NCBI GenBank assembly: GCA_910578935.1
Contig: CAJTSM010000007.1
Coordinates: 52,218-116,217, forward strand
Source of the DNA: an uncultured Oscillibacter sp.
Lineage (GTDB): Bacteria > Bacillota > Clostridia > Oscillospirales > Oscillospiraceae
Direction of reading: 5' to 3'
DNA: 64,000 bases
The position numbers and the translations under genes are program-made. Shown here piece after piece: positions 26,523 to 35,743 of the stretch (the stretch's first letter is position 1; each line of letters opens with the position of its first letter). Under the pieces are notes generated by a model. The model did not search any database and was not told the origin of the DNA. It worked only from the letters and a program-made list of their open reading frames with translations.

Positions 26523-27233
26523 CCCGTTACCTTTTGTATGCGTCCGGTAGACGGAAGGAGTACAGCCCACCACCCGCTTGAACGCCTTGGCAAAATAATT
26601 GGCATCCGGGTATCCCACCGACCGCCCAATTTCGCCGACGCTCATATCGGTAGAACCCAAACGGCGCTTCGCTTTTTCAATGCGGTAAGCGGTGAAAAAC
26701 TCCAAAAAAGTCTTTCCCGTAATGGCTTTAACTTGCCGGGAAAAATAGAAGGGACTCATTCCCATGCTCCGCGCGGCGGACTCCAGGGAGATGTCCTCGG
26801 TGTAATGCTGATGGACCCAGACATTCAGCGCGGTTTCAAACGGCGTGGCCGCCGGGACCGGCGAAGCAACTTCAAAAAACTTTTGGAGGAGCTCTCTCAG
26901 GTCCGACTCTGATACGGGCTTAAGCAGATACTCCTCCGCTCCGGAGCGGAGGGCTTCCACAGCGTAGTCAAAGCGGTCGTAAGCCGTGAGGAAAACGATG
27001 TGGACTTCCGGCTGCTGGCATTTGATAACGGCGGCAGCCTCCAGGCCGTTTTTCCCCGGCAGCTCAATATCCATGAAAATGATCTGCGGCCGCACCTGCA
27101 AGGCCTTTGAAACCGCCGATGTCCCATCCCCCGCAGTTTCCACCAAAGCTTCTTCCCCCAAGACCGAGCGCAAGCGGGAAACAAAGGCCGCACGGCTCCG
27201 CGGCTCATCTTCCACCACTAATATCTTAATCAA
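26517..27233 (-). CDS. YesN-type response regulator (receiver + AraC)
   Basis: A 238-residue protein with an N-terminal receiver domain (acidic VVEDE at residues 6-10, phospho-acceptor Asp55 in IIFMDIELPG, LLKP lysine near 105) and a C-terminal AraC DNA-binding domain (ISLESAARSMGMSPFYFSRQ, then MSVGEIGRSVGYPDANYFAK). It starts 8 bases inside the end of the histidine kinase gene. The neighbouring TRAP operon, read in the same direction after the terminator, is the likely target. Confidence 0.92.
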   Translation of the reverse strand: MIKILVVEDEPRSRAAFVSRLRSVLGEEALVETAGDGTSAVSKALQVRPQIIFMDIELPGKNGLEAAAVIKCQQPEVHIVFLTAYDRFDYAVEALRSGAEEYLLKPVSESDLRELLQKFFEVASPVPAATPFETALNVWVHQHYTEDISLESAARSMGMSPFYFSRQVKAITGKTFLEFFTAYRIEKAKRRLGSTDMSVGEIGRSVGYPDANYFAKAFKRVVGCTPSVYRTHTKGNGQ

Positions 27234-28683
27234 CGCCGCCGCCTCCCACTAAAATCCTGACAGACGTTCCCACGCCCGTCATACTGAACACATCGACCCG
27301 CCCGCCGTTCAGCCGCATCCGCTCTGAGATATTTTCCAATCCTACAGACTGCCTGTCTTTACCGGCGGGACGGCTCCCGCCCGTTTGAAAGCCGCACCCG
27401 TTGTCCGTCACGGTGATGGTGATTCCCTGCCGGGTTCTCCGGGTTCGGACACGGACCCGTCCTTGCTCGGAACACTCTTTAAGTCCATGGACAATCGAAT
27501 TTTCCACTAAGGGCTGGAGAATAAATTTGGGAATCTTCGTATGGTTCAAAGCGGGGTCCGCAATCACCTCAAATATGATGCGGTCCCCATACCGGGTTTC
27601 TTGCAGTTCAATATAGTCCTGTAACAGCTGGAGCTCCCGGCCCAAGGTCACAATGGCTTCCCCGCTTTCCAGGGAGTAGCGGAAAAAACTGGACAGCCGC
27701 AGAATCAGATTTTCCGACAGGGGAGCGCCCTCCTCCCGCGCCAGGGCGGCAATGGTACTCAGTGTGTTAAAAAGGAAATGGGGCTTAATCTGGCTTTGAA
27801 GCTGCGCAAAGCGGATTTCCTGGAGCTTGCGCTGCATCTGGGCGGCCTCCACCTCTTTTTCCAGCAGGTGCTTCTCCATCTCGGACTGCTGCTCCAGCGC
27901 GTGGATAGTCCGGCGGATTTCCTGCTGCATCAAATTGAAGGACTGGGCCGCCCGGCCAATCTCGTCACCGCTCCGCACCTCCAGCGGCGGCGCGTCATAA
28001 TGTCCGGCGCGAATCTGGTCCGCCGCCCGGCCCAGGTCCGCCAGGGGGCGGAGGACACTGCGGGTAAACACCACCAGGATCAGGAGCACAACCGCCGTAG
28101 TCGCCACAAGGAACCCTACAAACCGCTGGCTGTTGCGCCAATTTGCCGTCTCAATCTCATGCCACTGTTCACCGCCCTGAACAATCCGGCTGTGGAGCAG
28201 GTCCCGGGTATAGCCGTCGATATAGGCCGACTGGGTCTTCAAGGAGAGATACGGCTGGATATGGTCTTCTCCTTCCTCCAGCTCCAAAAAAGCCGTCTGG
28301 GACCGGCGATAAAATTCCATCGCATTGCAGATTGCCTGCTTCAGCATGTATTCCTCCCGCCGGTCCGCGGTTTTGTTTGGCCGCAGTTCCCACAGTCTCC
28401 GGTCCGTCTTGCTGATGGCGCTAAGATATTCTTCCCGGGTCTGTTCCGTAAAAATGGGCCTGATATAAGCTTCCAAAGATACGTTTTCCGCAGAGAAAGC
28501 GTCCAGGAAACCGGTGATATCCATGTAGTCGTGCATAATAATACTGGAAGCGCTGCTGAAACCGTGAAGGCGCAGCGTCACCATTATTACCAGCAGCCAC
28601 GTCATAACCAGCATGGAACCCATTAAAAAGGTACTTTTCGTCCGGATTGAGGTGTCATACCATTTTTGAAGCAGCTGTCTCAT
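27226..28683 (-). CDS. YesM-type sensor histidine kinase
   Basis: A 485-residue membrane sensor: helix 1 at about residues 17-38, an extracytoplasmic sensing region (39-186), helix 2 at 187-207, HAMP (208-260), the His_kinase block QLQSQIKPHFLFNTLSTIAA with His302, and an ATPase domain with N-box LVENSIVHGLKE and G-box DNGCGFQ. I start it at the ATG at 28683; GGGAGGGG lies 12 bases upstream, a rather long spacing. Upstream in-frame codons cross the R2 repeat and are not coding. It should phosphorylate the overlapping YesN-type regulator. Confidence 0.9.
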   Translation of the reverse strand: MRQLLQKWYDTSIRTKSTFLMGSMLVMTWLLVIMVTLRLHGFSSASSIIMHDYMDITGFLDAFSAENVSLEAYIRPIFTEQTREEYLSAISKTDRRLWELRPNKTADRREEYMLKQAICNAMEFYRRSQTAFLELEEGEDHIQPYLSLKTQSAYIDGYTRDLLHSRIVQGGEQWHEIETANWRNSQRFVGFLVATTAVVLLILVVFTRSVLRPLADLGRAADQIRAGHYDAPPLEVRSGDEIGRAAQSFNLMQQEIRRTIHALEQQSEMEKHLLEKEVEAAQMQRKLQEIRFAQLQSQIKPHFLFNTLSTIAALAREEGAPLSENLILRLSSFFRYSLESGEAIVTLGRELQLLQDYIELQETRYGDRIIFEVIADPALNHTKIPKFILQPLVENSIVHGLKECSEQGRVRVRTRRTRQGITITVTDNGCGFQTGGSRPAGKDRQSVGLENISERMRLNGGRVDVFSMTGVGTSVRILVGGGGVD

Positions 28684-28703
28684 AAAAAGACATCCCCTCC
28701 CTA

Positions 28704-28865
28704 GAGTCTGTTTTAAAACTGACAGAGTGCCGGATTGGGTTGGATTTTCCTGTCCGGCAAGGCGGCTTGACGCAGGAATCCTAACGGATTTCAAGGCAAA
28801 TCAACGCAGTCCTGACGGGAATAGACGTCCCAAGACGGCGTTTTGGCGGTTTCAAAACAGGCTCT
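28704..28865 (-). repeat. Repeat R2, full copy (about 162 bp)
   Basis: The ends are inverted repeats (GAGTCTGTTTTAAAAC on one side, complement of GAGCCTGTTTTGAAAC on the other). Read on the minus strand it shares GCCAAAACGCC and TTGAAATCCGT plus GGATTCCTGCG with the copy at 35744, in opposite orientation to that copy. It carries no gene and has the form of a MITE or a mobile structured element. Confidence 0.8.
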
Positions 28866-28956
28866 GGGCCCCACCAGGCAAATTCCTGCCGCTCTGGGGC
28901 TATTATAGCACAAATGAAGCGTCTTTTGTCAAGCCGCGAAGCCAGCGGGAGAAGTC

Positions 28957-28985
28957 TTGTGTTCCCAAAAAATCTATGGTATACT
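28957..28985 (+). promoter_or_regulatory. Promoter ahead of the guanine riboswitch
   Basis: TTGTGT, a 17-base spacer and TATACT, about 30 bases before the aptamer. Confidence 0.6.
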
Positions 28986-29010
28986 ATTTTTATCATTCGA
29001 TCCAACGTGA

Positions 29011-29082
29011 AGGGCCTCATATAAGCCCGCTGTATGGCGCGGGCGTTTCTACGGAGCCGCCGAAGGCTTCTGCTATGGGTGT
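29011..29082 (+). promoter_or_regulatory. Purine (guanine-class) riboswitch aptamer
   Basis: The stretch has the purine riboswitch layout: CATATAA at the end of P1, a P2 hairpin GCCCGC with loop TGTATGG, the junction GTTTCTAC, a P3 hairpin GGAGCC/GGCTTC with loop GCCGAA, and GCTATG before the second P1 strand. The L2 GG and L3 CC needed for loop-loop pairing are present. The discriminating base before TATG is C, as in guanine/hypoxanthine sensors, not U as in adenine sensors. The gene controlled is guanine deaminase, which fits. Confidence 0.85.
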
Positions 29083-29109
29083 CTGTACGGAGGGGGGAGG
29101 TCCCTGCCC

Positions 29110-29132
29110 GGACAGGCGTCCTTTTTGTTTTT
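29110..29132 (+). terminator. Terminator of the guanine riboswitch expression platform
   Basis: A short hairpin GGAC-AGGC-GTCC, extendable by the preceding G/C-rich bases, runs into TTTTTGTTTTTG before the guaD start. This suggests control by transcription termination. Confidence 0.6.
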
Positions 29133-29163
29133 GTACCGGCAAATTCATAAGGGGGTTGTTTCT

Positions 29164-30432
29164 ATGTCCATTACCATTTTAAAAGGAGCCATCGTCTCCG
29201 CCCCGGCCCTGGGACGGCTGGAAACCACGGAAGGCGGCTATCTTGTGGCGGAAAACGGCAAAATTGCCGGAGTCTTTCCCGTTCTGCCGGAGCGCTACGC
29301 CGGTGCGCCGGTGGAGGATTACGGAGACGCGCTGATCCTGCAATCCCTGGCGGACCTTCATCTTCACGCACCGCAGTACCCCATGCTGGGGATGGGCATG
29401 GACCTTCCTTTACTGGACTGGCTGAACGCCTACACCTTCCCCACCGAGGCCCGGTTTGCCGACCCCTGCTATGCCAGAACCGTCTACCGCCAATTGGCCC
29501 GGGAGTTGATTGAAAACGGGACAACCCGGGTCTGCATGTTCTCCTCCCTGCACCGGGAGGCAACGCTGATTTTGATGGAAGAATTGGAAAAGGCGGGGGT
29601 CACAGGATACGTGGGTAAGGTAAATATGGACCGCAACGCCATTCCCGCTCTTCAGGAGGAAACGGAGGAATCCATGCGCGAAACCCTCCGCTGGCTGGAG
29701 GAATGTCAGAATTTCCGGTTGGTCAAGCCCATTCTCACGCCCCGTTTTACCCCTTCCTGCACAAACGATTTGATGGCGTTCCTGGGAAAGCTGGCGGCGG
29801 AGCGGAACCTTCCCATTCAATCCCACTTATCGGAAAACACCGGGGAAATCGCCTGGGTAAAGGATCTGCACCCAGACTGCGGGCAGTATTGGGAAACCTA
29901 CCAAAAATATGGACTCTGGAACAACCGAACCTTAATGGCCCACTGCGTCTGGTCCGACCAGCGGGAGCGGACCGCTATGCGGACCGCCGGAGTCACTGTT
30001 GTCCACTGCGCAGATTCCAATCAAAACATCTGCTCTGGCACGGCTCCGGTGCGGGCGATGCTGAACGAAGGCGTAAACGTGGCTCTTGGCAGCGATATTG
30101 CTGGAGGCGATCATCTTAACATGTTTGATGTGGTAGCGGCTTCGATCCGCGCTTCCAAGGCCCGGCGAATCCTGGACGGTTGGGAAACGGACTTCCTCAC
30201 CGTGGCGGAGGGCTGGTTCCTGGGCACCTCCGCCGGAGCGGCATTTTTCGAAGCGTCGCCGGGTTTCGCCCCCGGAAACATGCTCCACGCGGTAGTCGTA
30301 GACGACGGCGGCCTTCCGCAACCCCACTCTCTGACCCCCGCAGAGCGGCTGGAGCGCTGTGTTTACCGGAGGCAAAAGAACGCCGTACAGGCGGTCTGGA
30401 GCGAAGGAAAACGGGTATTTTCCAATACGTAA
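29164..30432 (+). CDS. guaD: Guanine deaminase
   Basis: A 422-residue amidohydrolase that turns guanine into xanthine and ammonia in purine breakdown. The zinc HxH pair is His66/His68 in LADLHLHAPQYPMLGMG, followed by the substrate segment MDLPLLDWLNAYTFPTEARF, IQSHLSENTGEI, LMAHCVWSD and the catalytic aspartate in LGSDIAGG. The ATG at 29164 follows AAGGGGG. It is the only gene behind the guanine riboswitch. With an off-type aptamer guanine would shut it down, which is odd for a catabolic enzyme; an on-type arrangement is also possible. Confidence 0.92.
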   Translation: MSITILKGAIVSAPALGRLETTEGGYLVAENGKIAGVFPVLPERYAGAPVEDYGDALILQSLADLHLHAPQYPMLGMGMDLPLLDWLNAYTFPTEARFADPCYARTVYRQLARELIENGTTRVCMFSSLHREATLILMEELEKAGVTGYVGKVNMDRNAIPALQEETEESMRETLRWLEECQNFRLVKPILTPRFTPSCTNDLMAFLGKLAAERNLPIQSHLSENTGEIAWVKDLHPDCGQYWETYQKYGLWNNRTLMAHCVWSDQRERTAMRTAGVTVVHCADSNQNICSGTAPVRAMLNEGVNVALGSDIAGGDHLNMFDVVAASIRASKARRILDGWETDFLTVAEGWFLGTSAGAAFFEASPGFAPGNMLHAVVVDDGGLPQPHSLTPAERLERCVYRRQKNAVQAVWSEGKRVFSNT

Positions 30433-31040
30433 ACCCTGCCCGCATGGTTTTTACCCAGTCCGGCGTGAGATTCCGCCTGCACAGTCGAACGCTCTCTTTT
30501 GTCCTACCATGTTACCGCACCGTCGATAGGCCTGGTACGTTTTTGGGGAGTTTCCTGTTCCATTAACCGTAGGGCTGCGGTCCTGCATTTTACAGCCGGC
30601 GCAACGGAAAAAATCCATGGATTCTTTTCCGTCCAGCGCCCGGCCTCACGGGAAGCGTGTTCGCGCCTGCTCGCCGGCGGAGATCCACCGGCCGGTTGAA
30701 AAGGAGCATCCGCCTCTTTTTAACTGCGTTGACCATGCTTCCGAATCCCAGCCCAAGGCTCACAACCCTCTCGGACGCAAATTGCCTTGGAGGGGGCTTC
30801 CCGCCCCCTCCAAGGCAATAATGCTATATGCAGACAAGTCCTCCTTACCGCGCTCTGACATGCGTTCCCGGATGAAATCCCATTAAATTCTATTTCACTT
30901 TTCCAGGGAACGCCCAGCTAAATTTTTAAAAACCCGCCGGCGCCTCCGCTTGCCCCACGATCCGGTAATTTATGCAAAGGCCCTGCCGCTGTACCACGCA
31001 AGTTTTCAATGTGAGCAGACCGTCTGTTTTATCTGCACGA
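30433..31040. other. 600-base gap with structured DNA, no gene
   Basis: After guaD there is a weak hairpin (GTAAACC/GGTTTTTAC near 30429-30456), a near palindrome around ATCCATGGAT (30605-30631) and the strong 30782-30818 inverted repeat. Open frames here are short and lack ribosome-binding sites. Confidence 0.5.
30782..30818. repeat. Perfect 16-bp inverted repeat
   Basis: TTGCCTTGGAGGGGGC and its exact complement flank TTCCC. There is no T-tract (it is followed by TAATGC), so it may be an insulator, an extragenic palindrome or a weak terminator. Confidence 0.6.
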
Positions 31041-32753
31041 TCACAGCTCCCGCATCAAGTGAAATGTCTGCATCAGCTGCACCGAGCCATACCCCCACTG
31101 GTTATTCGGATAAGTCATATCTGTCCGCCGCAGACAGCCCCGGATCAGGTAAGCCCGGATTTGATACGTTCCCATCGCCGGATCGTTCCCTTCCCGGATG
31201 CCCCATTGCAGCAGCAGAGCACAGACGCCTGCCAAAACCGCCGCCGCCGCGCTGGTGCCGCTCATGAGGCCGGGGCCATAGGGGTAGATCCCCCGGACCC
31301 CTACGCCGGGGGCCGTCAGATCCGGCAGAATGCGGCCGTCCCAGGCAGGCCCCCGGGAGCTTTTGGCATACAGGCTTTTCCCGGCGCTGTCATAAGCGCC
31401 GCAGCAGATGACCCCCACAGCGGAGGCGGGGCAGGTAATGGTGTAGTCCGGCGACGCCGCCAAAAACTCCACCGTTGGAGACACGAAACCCGTCATGGGC
31501 AGCCACACCTGGTAGCTGCCGTTCAGCAAAATATCTCCGTGCAGCTGGATAGTCCACACACCCGGGGTAGCCCCCAAAATGCGGATGATGGACAGCTGCC
31601 CTCCGCTGCCCTCCACTGGGAAATGGTATTCAATCTGCACCCTGGCCGCCTCCAGCACCAGCTTCACATCGGCGGCGGGAACCGGTTCCGGCCGGGCGGG
31701 CACCCGGCCCACCAGCTCCCCGGAAGGGGAACGTACCGACAGTGAAATCCGGTCCGCCACCGTGTTCCAGACGGCAATGTACACATCTCCGGCGTTTTCC
31801 CCCACTTTTAAGTCTACTTTTCCCGGTTTCTCCCCGGGTTGAAGAATGCCGCCGGTGTGATGCCGCGCCTCCGCCTCATTCCCCGCCGCGGCACATAGGC
31901 AGACCCCTTTTTGGATCGACACCCCGCTCAGGTATTCCTCGAACACACTGTATCCGTCATGACTTCCGGCATTGGAGCCCAATCCCAAACAGATCACCAC
32001 CGGCCGGCCCAGTTCCCGGGCTTTGCGGAGAATATATTCTACCCCCAGCATAACCGCGCTGGACTCATAGGCGTGTTCCTGCTCCGCCGGAACACAGTAC
32101 TTCTCCCGGTAAAAAGGCCGGGCTTTTTTCAGCTTTACAGCAATGATCTCCGCGTCCGGAGCCCCGCCGGTAAAGTCCGCGGTTTCCCTTCCGGCGGCCA
32201 CCGAAGCCATAAAGGTACCGTGCCCATCTTCGTCCCTCTGTGGCACCAGGGTATACGGATCTCCGGAAGCTAAAGCGGCGTCAATATCCGCTTTCCCGTA
32301 CTCCCGGCCCAGGAGAAAACCAGCCGGGGGTTCTCCTTCGGCGGTCTGGTCATAAATATACTGGATTTTGCTGCTGCCGTCCTCATAGCGGAAAACCTCC
32401 TGCGTGTAATCAATGCCGGTATCCAGAAAACCGATCAGCACTCCCCGGCCTTTCAAGTTCAAATAAGGCTGGTTGTGTACCTGGGAAACTCCCGCCGCCT
32501 CTAAGGCGGGCCGGTCCAAAAGCCCCAGCACCACGGGAACGGAACTGACAAAGGCGGTTCCCAGCGCCTCCTCCAATTTGTGAAAGTCTTTTGCCTTTAC
32601 ATAGCCTAAAACGTACCGTCCCGACAGCATCTGCCCCACCACAATATCGGTGGAACTGCGGGCGTAGTCAAAAAAGGCGTCGGTAGCCCGGGTAACAAAG
32701 TCGACGGTATCGGGCGCATGGATAAACTCCAGCGCCTCCGGTGACAAACGCAT
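31041..32753 (-). CDS. Subtilase-family serine protease (Csp-like), second of a pair
   Basis: A 570-residue S8 peptidase without a signal peptide. The triad is intact: Asp111 in GVLIGFLDTGID, His178 in DEDGHGTFMAS and Ser501 in MSGTSAAAAVLAG, where the usual GTSMAAP is altered. An N-terminal prodomain-like part (1-100) and a beta-rich insertion between His and Ser (about 300-440) match the layout of clostridial CspA/B/C germination proteases. It starts two bases after the upstream subtilase stop, with GGGGG as ribosome-binding site, so both are co-translated. A role in germination or spore coat processing is inferred from family only. Confidence 0.8.
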   Translation of the reverse strand: MRLSPEALEFIHAPDTVDFVTRATDAFFDYARSSTDIVVGQMLSGRYVLGYVKAKDFHKLEEALGTAFVSSVPVVLGLLDRPALEAAGVSQVHNQPYLNLKGRGVLIGFLDTGIDYTQEVFRYEDGSSKIQYIYDQTAEGEPPAGFLLGREYGKADIDAALASGDPYTLVPQRDEDGHGTFMASVAAGRETADFTGGAPDAEIIAVKLKKARPFYREKYCVPAEQEHAYESSAVMLGVEYILRKARELGRPVVICLGLGSNAGSHDGYSVFEEYLSGVSIQKGVCLCAAAGNEAEARHHTGGILQPGEKPGKVDLKVGENAGDVYIAVWNTVADRISLSVRSPSGELVGRVPARPEPVPAADVKLVLEAARVQIEYHFPVEGSGGQLSIIRILGATPGVWTIQLHGDILLNGSYQVWLPMTGFVSPTVEFLAASPDYTITCPASAVGVICCGAYDSAGKSLYAKSSRGPAWDGRILPDLTAPGVGVRGIYPYGPGLMSGTSAAAAVLAGVCALLLQWGIREGNDPAMGTYQIRAYLIRGCLRRTDMTYPNNQWGYGSVQLMQTFHLMREL

Positions 32754-32755
32754 TT

Positions 32756-34312
32756 TCAAAGCCCCCTTTCCAAATGACTGACCAGTTCGTTCATCGTCCC
32801 GCAGAGGTTCAGACGCCCATACCCCCATTGGGGGTTGGGATAGGCCAGGAAGGGACTGCGGAGGGCCCCTTTGCATAAAAACGCCTTCACCCGCTGGCCG
32901 TAAAGAAAGAGATCATTGCCCTGAACAATTCCCCACTCCATCATCAGCGCCGCGGCGCCGGAAACAAAAGGCGCCGCCATGCTGGTGCCGCTGTAAACGT
33001 CATAACCTCCGCCGGGTCTGGCAGACCGGACGCCTTCCGCCGGGGCGGTCAGATCCAGCAGTACCCGGCCTGCACAATCTTGGTCGCCCCGGCCGGAAAA
33101 GGGGCTGACGGTTTCCGTCTCCGTCCGGAAGCCGCCGACAGAGATGGGATACAGCGCCGTAGCGGGCAGGGTGATCGTCAGGTCCGGCTCCGGCTGAAGG
33201 AAAGCGGTCCGGTCGCTGACTTCCTCTACGGTGGGGAGCCACACGTCAAAACGCCCGTCCGCCACTTGCTTGCCGTAACACCGCAGCTTCCACAGTCCAT
33301 CCAGGCCCCCGGCGGGAGCGTCCAATAAAAACAAAGCCTCCTGAGAGGCGCTGTAATGGGTGGGCACACCGTAAAACACCGACACCCGGGTAGACCCAAA
33401 GCGGAGAAACCGGGCCCCTTCCATCAGCGGCCCGGTGGACTGGCCATTGGGGAGAACCAGTTCGAAAACCACCTCATCCGCGAAATTTTTCCAGAGGGAG
33501 AGATAGATCTCCTCCCGCAGCGTGGAAACCGTGAACTCCACATCCAGCGTCTCTCCTTCCGACAGCCGCCCGCGGAAATGATGTGCGCCGGACCCCTCGT
33601 TCCCAGCGGCACAGACGACAACACTCCGCCCCCGCTGGGCGGACTGATCGATGTAAGATTCAAAAAGCGTCTGTCCCTGATGAGAGCCGCAGTTGGTGCC
33701 GTAGCTCAAATTCACCACACAGGGCATTCCCCGCTCCTCCGCCTGGTCCAGCAGGAATTTAACTGCCCGCATAATATCCGTAGTTCGGGCGCTTGAGAGC
33801 TTTACCGCCGCAATGGAGGCGCCGGGAGCCGCGCCGCTGCGCCCGGCGGCAATGGCCGCGACGGCGGTGCCATGACCGGCGACGTCCGCCGAAGGGACAA
33901 GCTCTGCGGCAATTTCCTCCCGCGTATAGGCGGCCCCGTGGAGAAACCCCCGGGGAGGTGTCCCTTCCGCCGTCATGTCCCAGAGAGCCACGACCCGGCT
34001 GCTTCCGTCTTCTCCCTGAAACTCCGGGTGAGTCAAATCCAGCCCCGAGTCCACAAAACCGATCAAGACTCCCTGTCCTGACAATCCCAGGCCGCTCTCC
34101 CGCTGGACCGGCGGAATGCAGGATGCCTCCAGGCTTCGGTCCGCCAGACCGCTGAGACGGCGGGCCGGTTCAAAACTGGTAATCTGCCGGTGCTCCAGCA
34201 GCCTCCCCGCCGCGTAATCTTCCAGTTCCATGATGGCAAACTGAGCGTCCAGCAGCTCTGTGGGATACCCCAGCGAGAGGATGTCTCCTGTGTATTTAAT
34301 AATATACTCCAT
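32756..34312 (-). CDS. Subtilase-family serine protease (Csp-like), first of a pair
   Basis: A 518-residue S8 peptidase, partner of the following one. The triad is Asp88 (GVLIGFVDSGLD), His147 (DVAGHGTAVAA) and Ser444 (YSGTSMAAPFVSG), with oxyanion Asn around 237 (CAAGNEGSGAHH). A beta-rich domain lies between His and Ser. AGGAGG is 5 bases before the ATG at 34312; a GTG six bases earlier overlaps that site. No signal peptide is visible, as in CspB-type proteases stored in the spore. The divergent gene encodes a SpoIID-like protein, which strengthens a sporulation or cell-wall context. Confidence 0.82.
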   Translation of the reverse strand: MEYIIKYTGDILSLGYPTELLDAQFAIMELEDYAAGRLLEHRQITSFEPARRLSGLADRSLEASCIPPVQRESGLGLSGQGVLIGFVDSGLDLTHPEFQGEDGSSRVVALWDMTAEGTPPRGFLHGAAYTREEIAAELVPSADVAGHGTAVAAIAAGRSGAAPGASIAAVKLSSARTTDIMRAVKFLLDQAEERGMPCVVNLSYGTNCGSHQGQTLFESYIDQSAQRGRSVVVCAAGNEGSGAHHFRGRLSEGETLDVEFTVSTLREEIYLSLWKNFADEVVFELVLPNGQSTGPLMEGARFLRFGSTRVSVFYGVPTHYSASQEALFLLDAPAGGLDGLWKLRCYGKQVADGRFDVWLPTVEEVSDRTAFLQPEPDLTITLPATALYPISVGGFRTETETVSPFSGRGDQDCAGRVLLDLTAPAEGVRSARPGGGYDVYSGTSMAAPFVSGAAALMMEWGIVQGNDLFLYGQRVKAFLCKGALRSPFLAYPNPQWGYGRLNLCGTMNELVSHLERGL

Positions 34313-34397
34313 ACGCACCTCCTATTTCTGTGCTCTCAGGCGGTGTCCGGCAAGCGCCGCCCGCATAAGATACTATACGGAAAGGAGGAGCTCCCTT

Positions 34398-35636
34398 ATG
34401 AATCCATCTTATTTGGACAAAGGCAGTTTGCAAATTGCAGTCACGGCAGGGGAAAACCCCACGCCTGTCCCTAACGCCAGGGTACGCGTCACCGACCCGG
34501 CCAACGGAAAAATTTTGGAAGAGGCCGTCACCGATTCCTCCGGCCAGACTCCGTTTATCGAGCTGCCCGCACCGCCGATCGAGTGGTCCGTGGCGGAGGG
34601 GGAATCTGACCAGAGGCCCTACGCTGTTTATAATGTAACTATTTCCGCCGCGGGCTACCAGACCCTTCACATCGGCGGTGTGGAGCTGATGCCCTCGGGA
34701 CAGTCCATCCAGCGGGCGGCACTCCCCGGGGCAACCGCCGGCGGCTTTAACGTGCGCAACCTTCTCATTCCGCCCCATGCCCTCTGGGGGGAGCCCTCCT
34801 CCCGTCCGCCGGAGGAGGAGGTCAAACCCCTGCCGGAACAGTCGGGGTTAGTCGTACTGCCGGAGCCGGTGATCCCGGAATTTATCGTGGTCCACGCCGG
34901 GCGGCCCGACGACGCCTCTGCTCAGAACCACTGGGTCCGCTTCAAAGATTACATCAAAAATGTCGCGTGCAGCGAAATCTACTCCACTTGGCGGACAGAG
35001 GCGATCAAAGCCAACGTCCTCGCCATCATCTCCTTTACCCTGAACCGGGTATACACAGAATGGTATCGCGGGAAGGGCTATGACTTCACGATCACCAGCT
35101 CCACAGCCTTCGATCAGTCCTATTCCCACGGGCGGACAATCTTCCAGGAGGTCGGCGTAGTCGTAGACGATCTCTTTACCACATACGTTACAAAGGAAGG
35201 CATTGCCCAGCCGCTTTTCACCCAGTACTGCGACGGGCGGCGGACTCAGTGCGGCGGGCTGAGCCAATGGGGCTCTCAGGCTCTGGCGGAACAGGGCTGG
35301 GACGCTGTTGGTATTCTGAAAAAATACTATGGCGCAGAAATCTTCCTGAAAAGCGCGGAGAAAGTAGAGGGAGTGCCCATGTCCTATGGCAACCAGGTCC
35401 TCTCTCCGGGCAGCGAAGGAGAGCCGGTGCGGACAATTCAGGAACAGTTGAACCGCATCTCCGAAAATTTCCCCGCCATTCCAAAAACTCGGGCAGACGG
35501 AATCTACGGCCCAGCCACCCAGGCGGCGGTGATTGAGTTCCAAAAGATTTTCCACCTGCCCCAGACCGGCAGCGTGGACTTCGCCGGATGGTACGAAATC
35601 TCCAACGTCTTCGTAGCGGTGGCGGAACTGGCATAA
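34398..35636 (+). CDS. SpoIID-like protein with peptidoglycan-binding domain
   Basis: A 412-residue protein with three parts: an N-terminal carboxypeptidase-regulatory/prealbumin-like beta domain (about 1-110, LQIAVTAGENPTPVPNARV), a central SpoIID/LytB-like segment (about 185-325, containing VLAIISFTLNRVYTEWY and QYCDGRRTQCGGLSQWGSQA then LKKYYG), and a C-terminal peptidoglycan-binding motif (PGSEGEPVRTIQEQLNRI to GIYGPATQAAVIEFQ). SpoIID degrades peptidoglycan in engulfment; whether this one is catalytic cannot be told. No signal peptide is visible. The ATG at 34398 follows AAAGGAGG by 9 bases. Its promoter region is shared with the subtilase pair. Confidence 0.75.
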   Translation: MNPSYLDKGSLQIAVTAGENPTPVPNARVRVTDPANGKILEEAVTDSSGQTPFIELPAPPIEWSVAEGESDQRPYAVYNVTISAAGYQTLHIGGVELMPSGQSIQRAALPGATAGGFNVRNLLIPPHALWGEPSSRPPEEEVKPLPEQSGLVVLPEPVIPEFIVVHAGRPDDASAQNHWVRFKDYIKNVACSEIYSTWRTEAIKANVLAIISFTLNRVYTEWYRGKGYDFTITSSTAFDQSYSHGRTIFQEVGVVVDDLFTTYVTKEGIAQPLFTQYCDGRRTQCGGLSQWGSQALAEQGWDAVGILKKYYGAEIFLKSAEKVEGVPMSYGNQVLSPGSEGEPVRTIQEQLNRISENFPAIPKTRADGIYGPATQAAVIEFQKIFHLPQTGSVDFAGWYEISNVFVAVAELA

Positions 35637-35672
35637 ACGCCCCGGCGGCATCCTCTCCCAATCGCGATCACA

Positions 35673-35724
35673 GCCCCGCTCAGCCGGCAAGCCCTTTCGG
35701 GCTCTCCGGATTGAGCGGGGCCAT
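35673..35724 (+). terminator. Compound terminator after the SpoIID-like gene
   Basis: An outer stem GCCCCGCTCA/TGAGCGGGGC encloses an inner AGCCC-TTTC-GGGCT hairpin; CATTTTATC follows. Confidence 0.7.
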
Positions 35725-35743
35725 TTTATCCGCAAGGAAGCTA

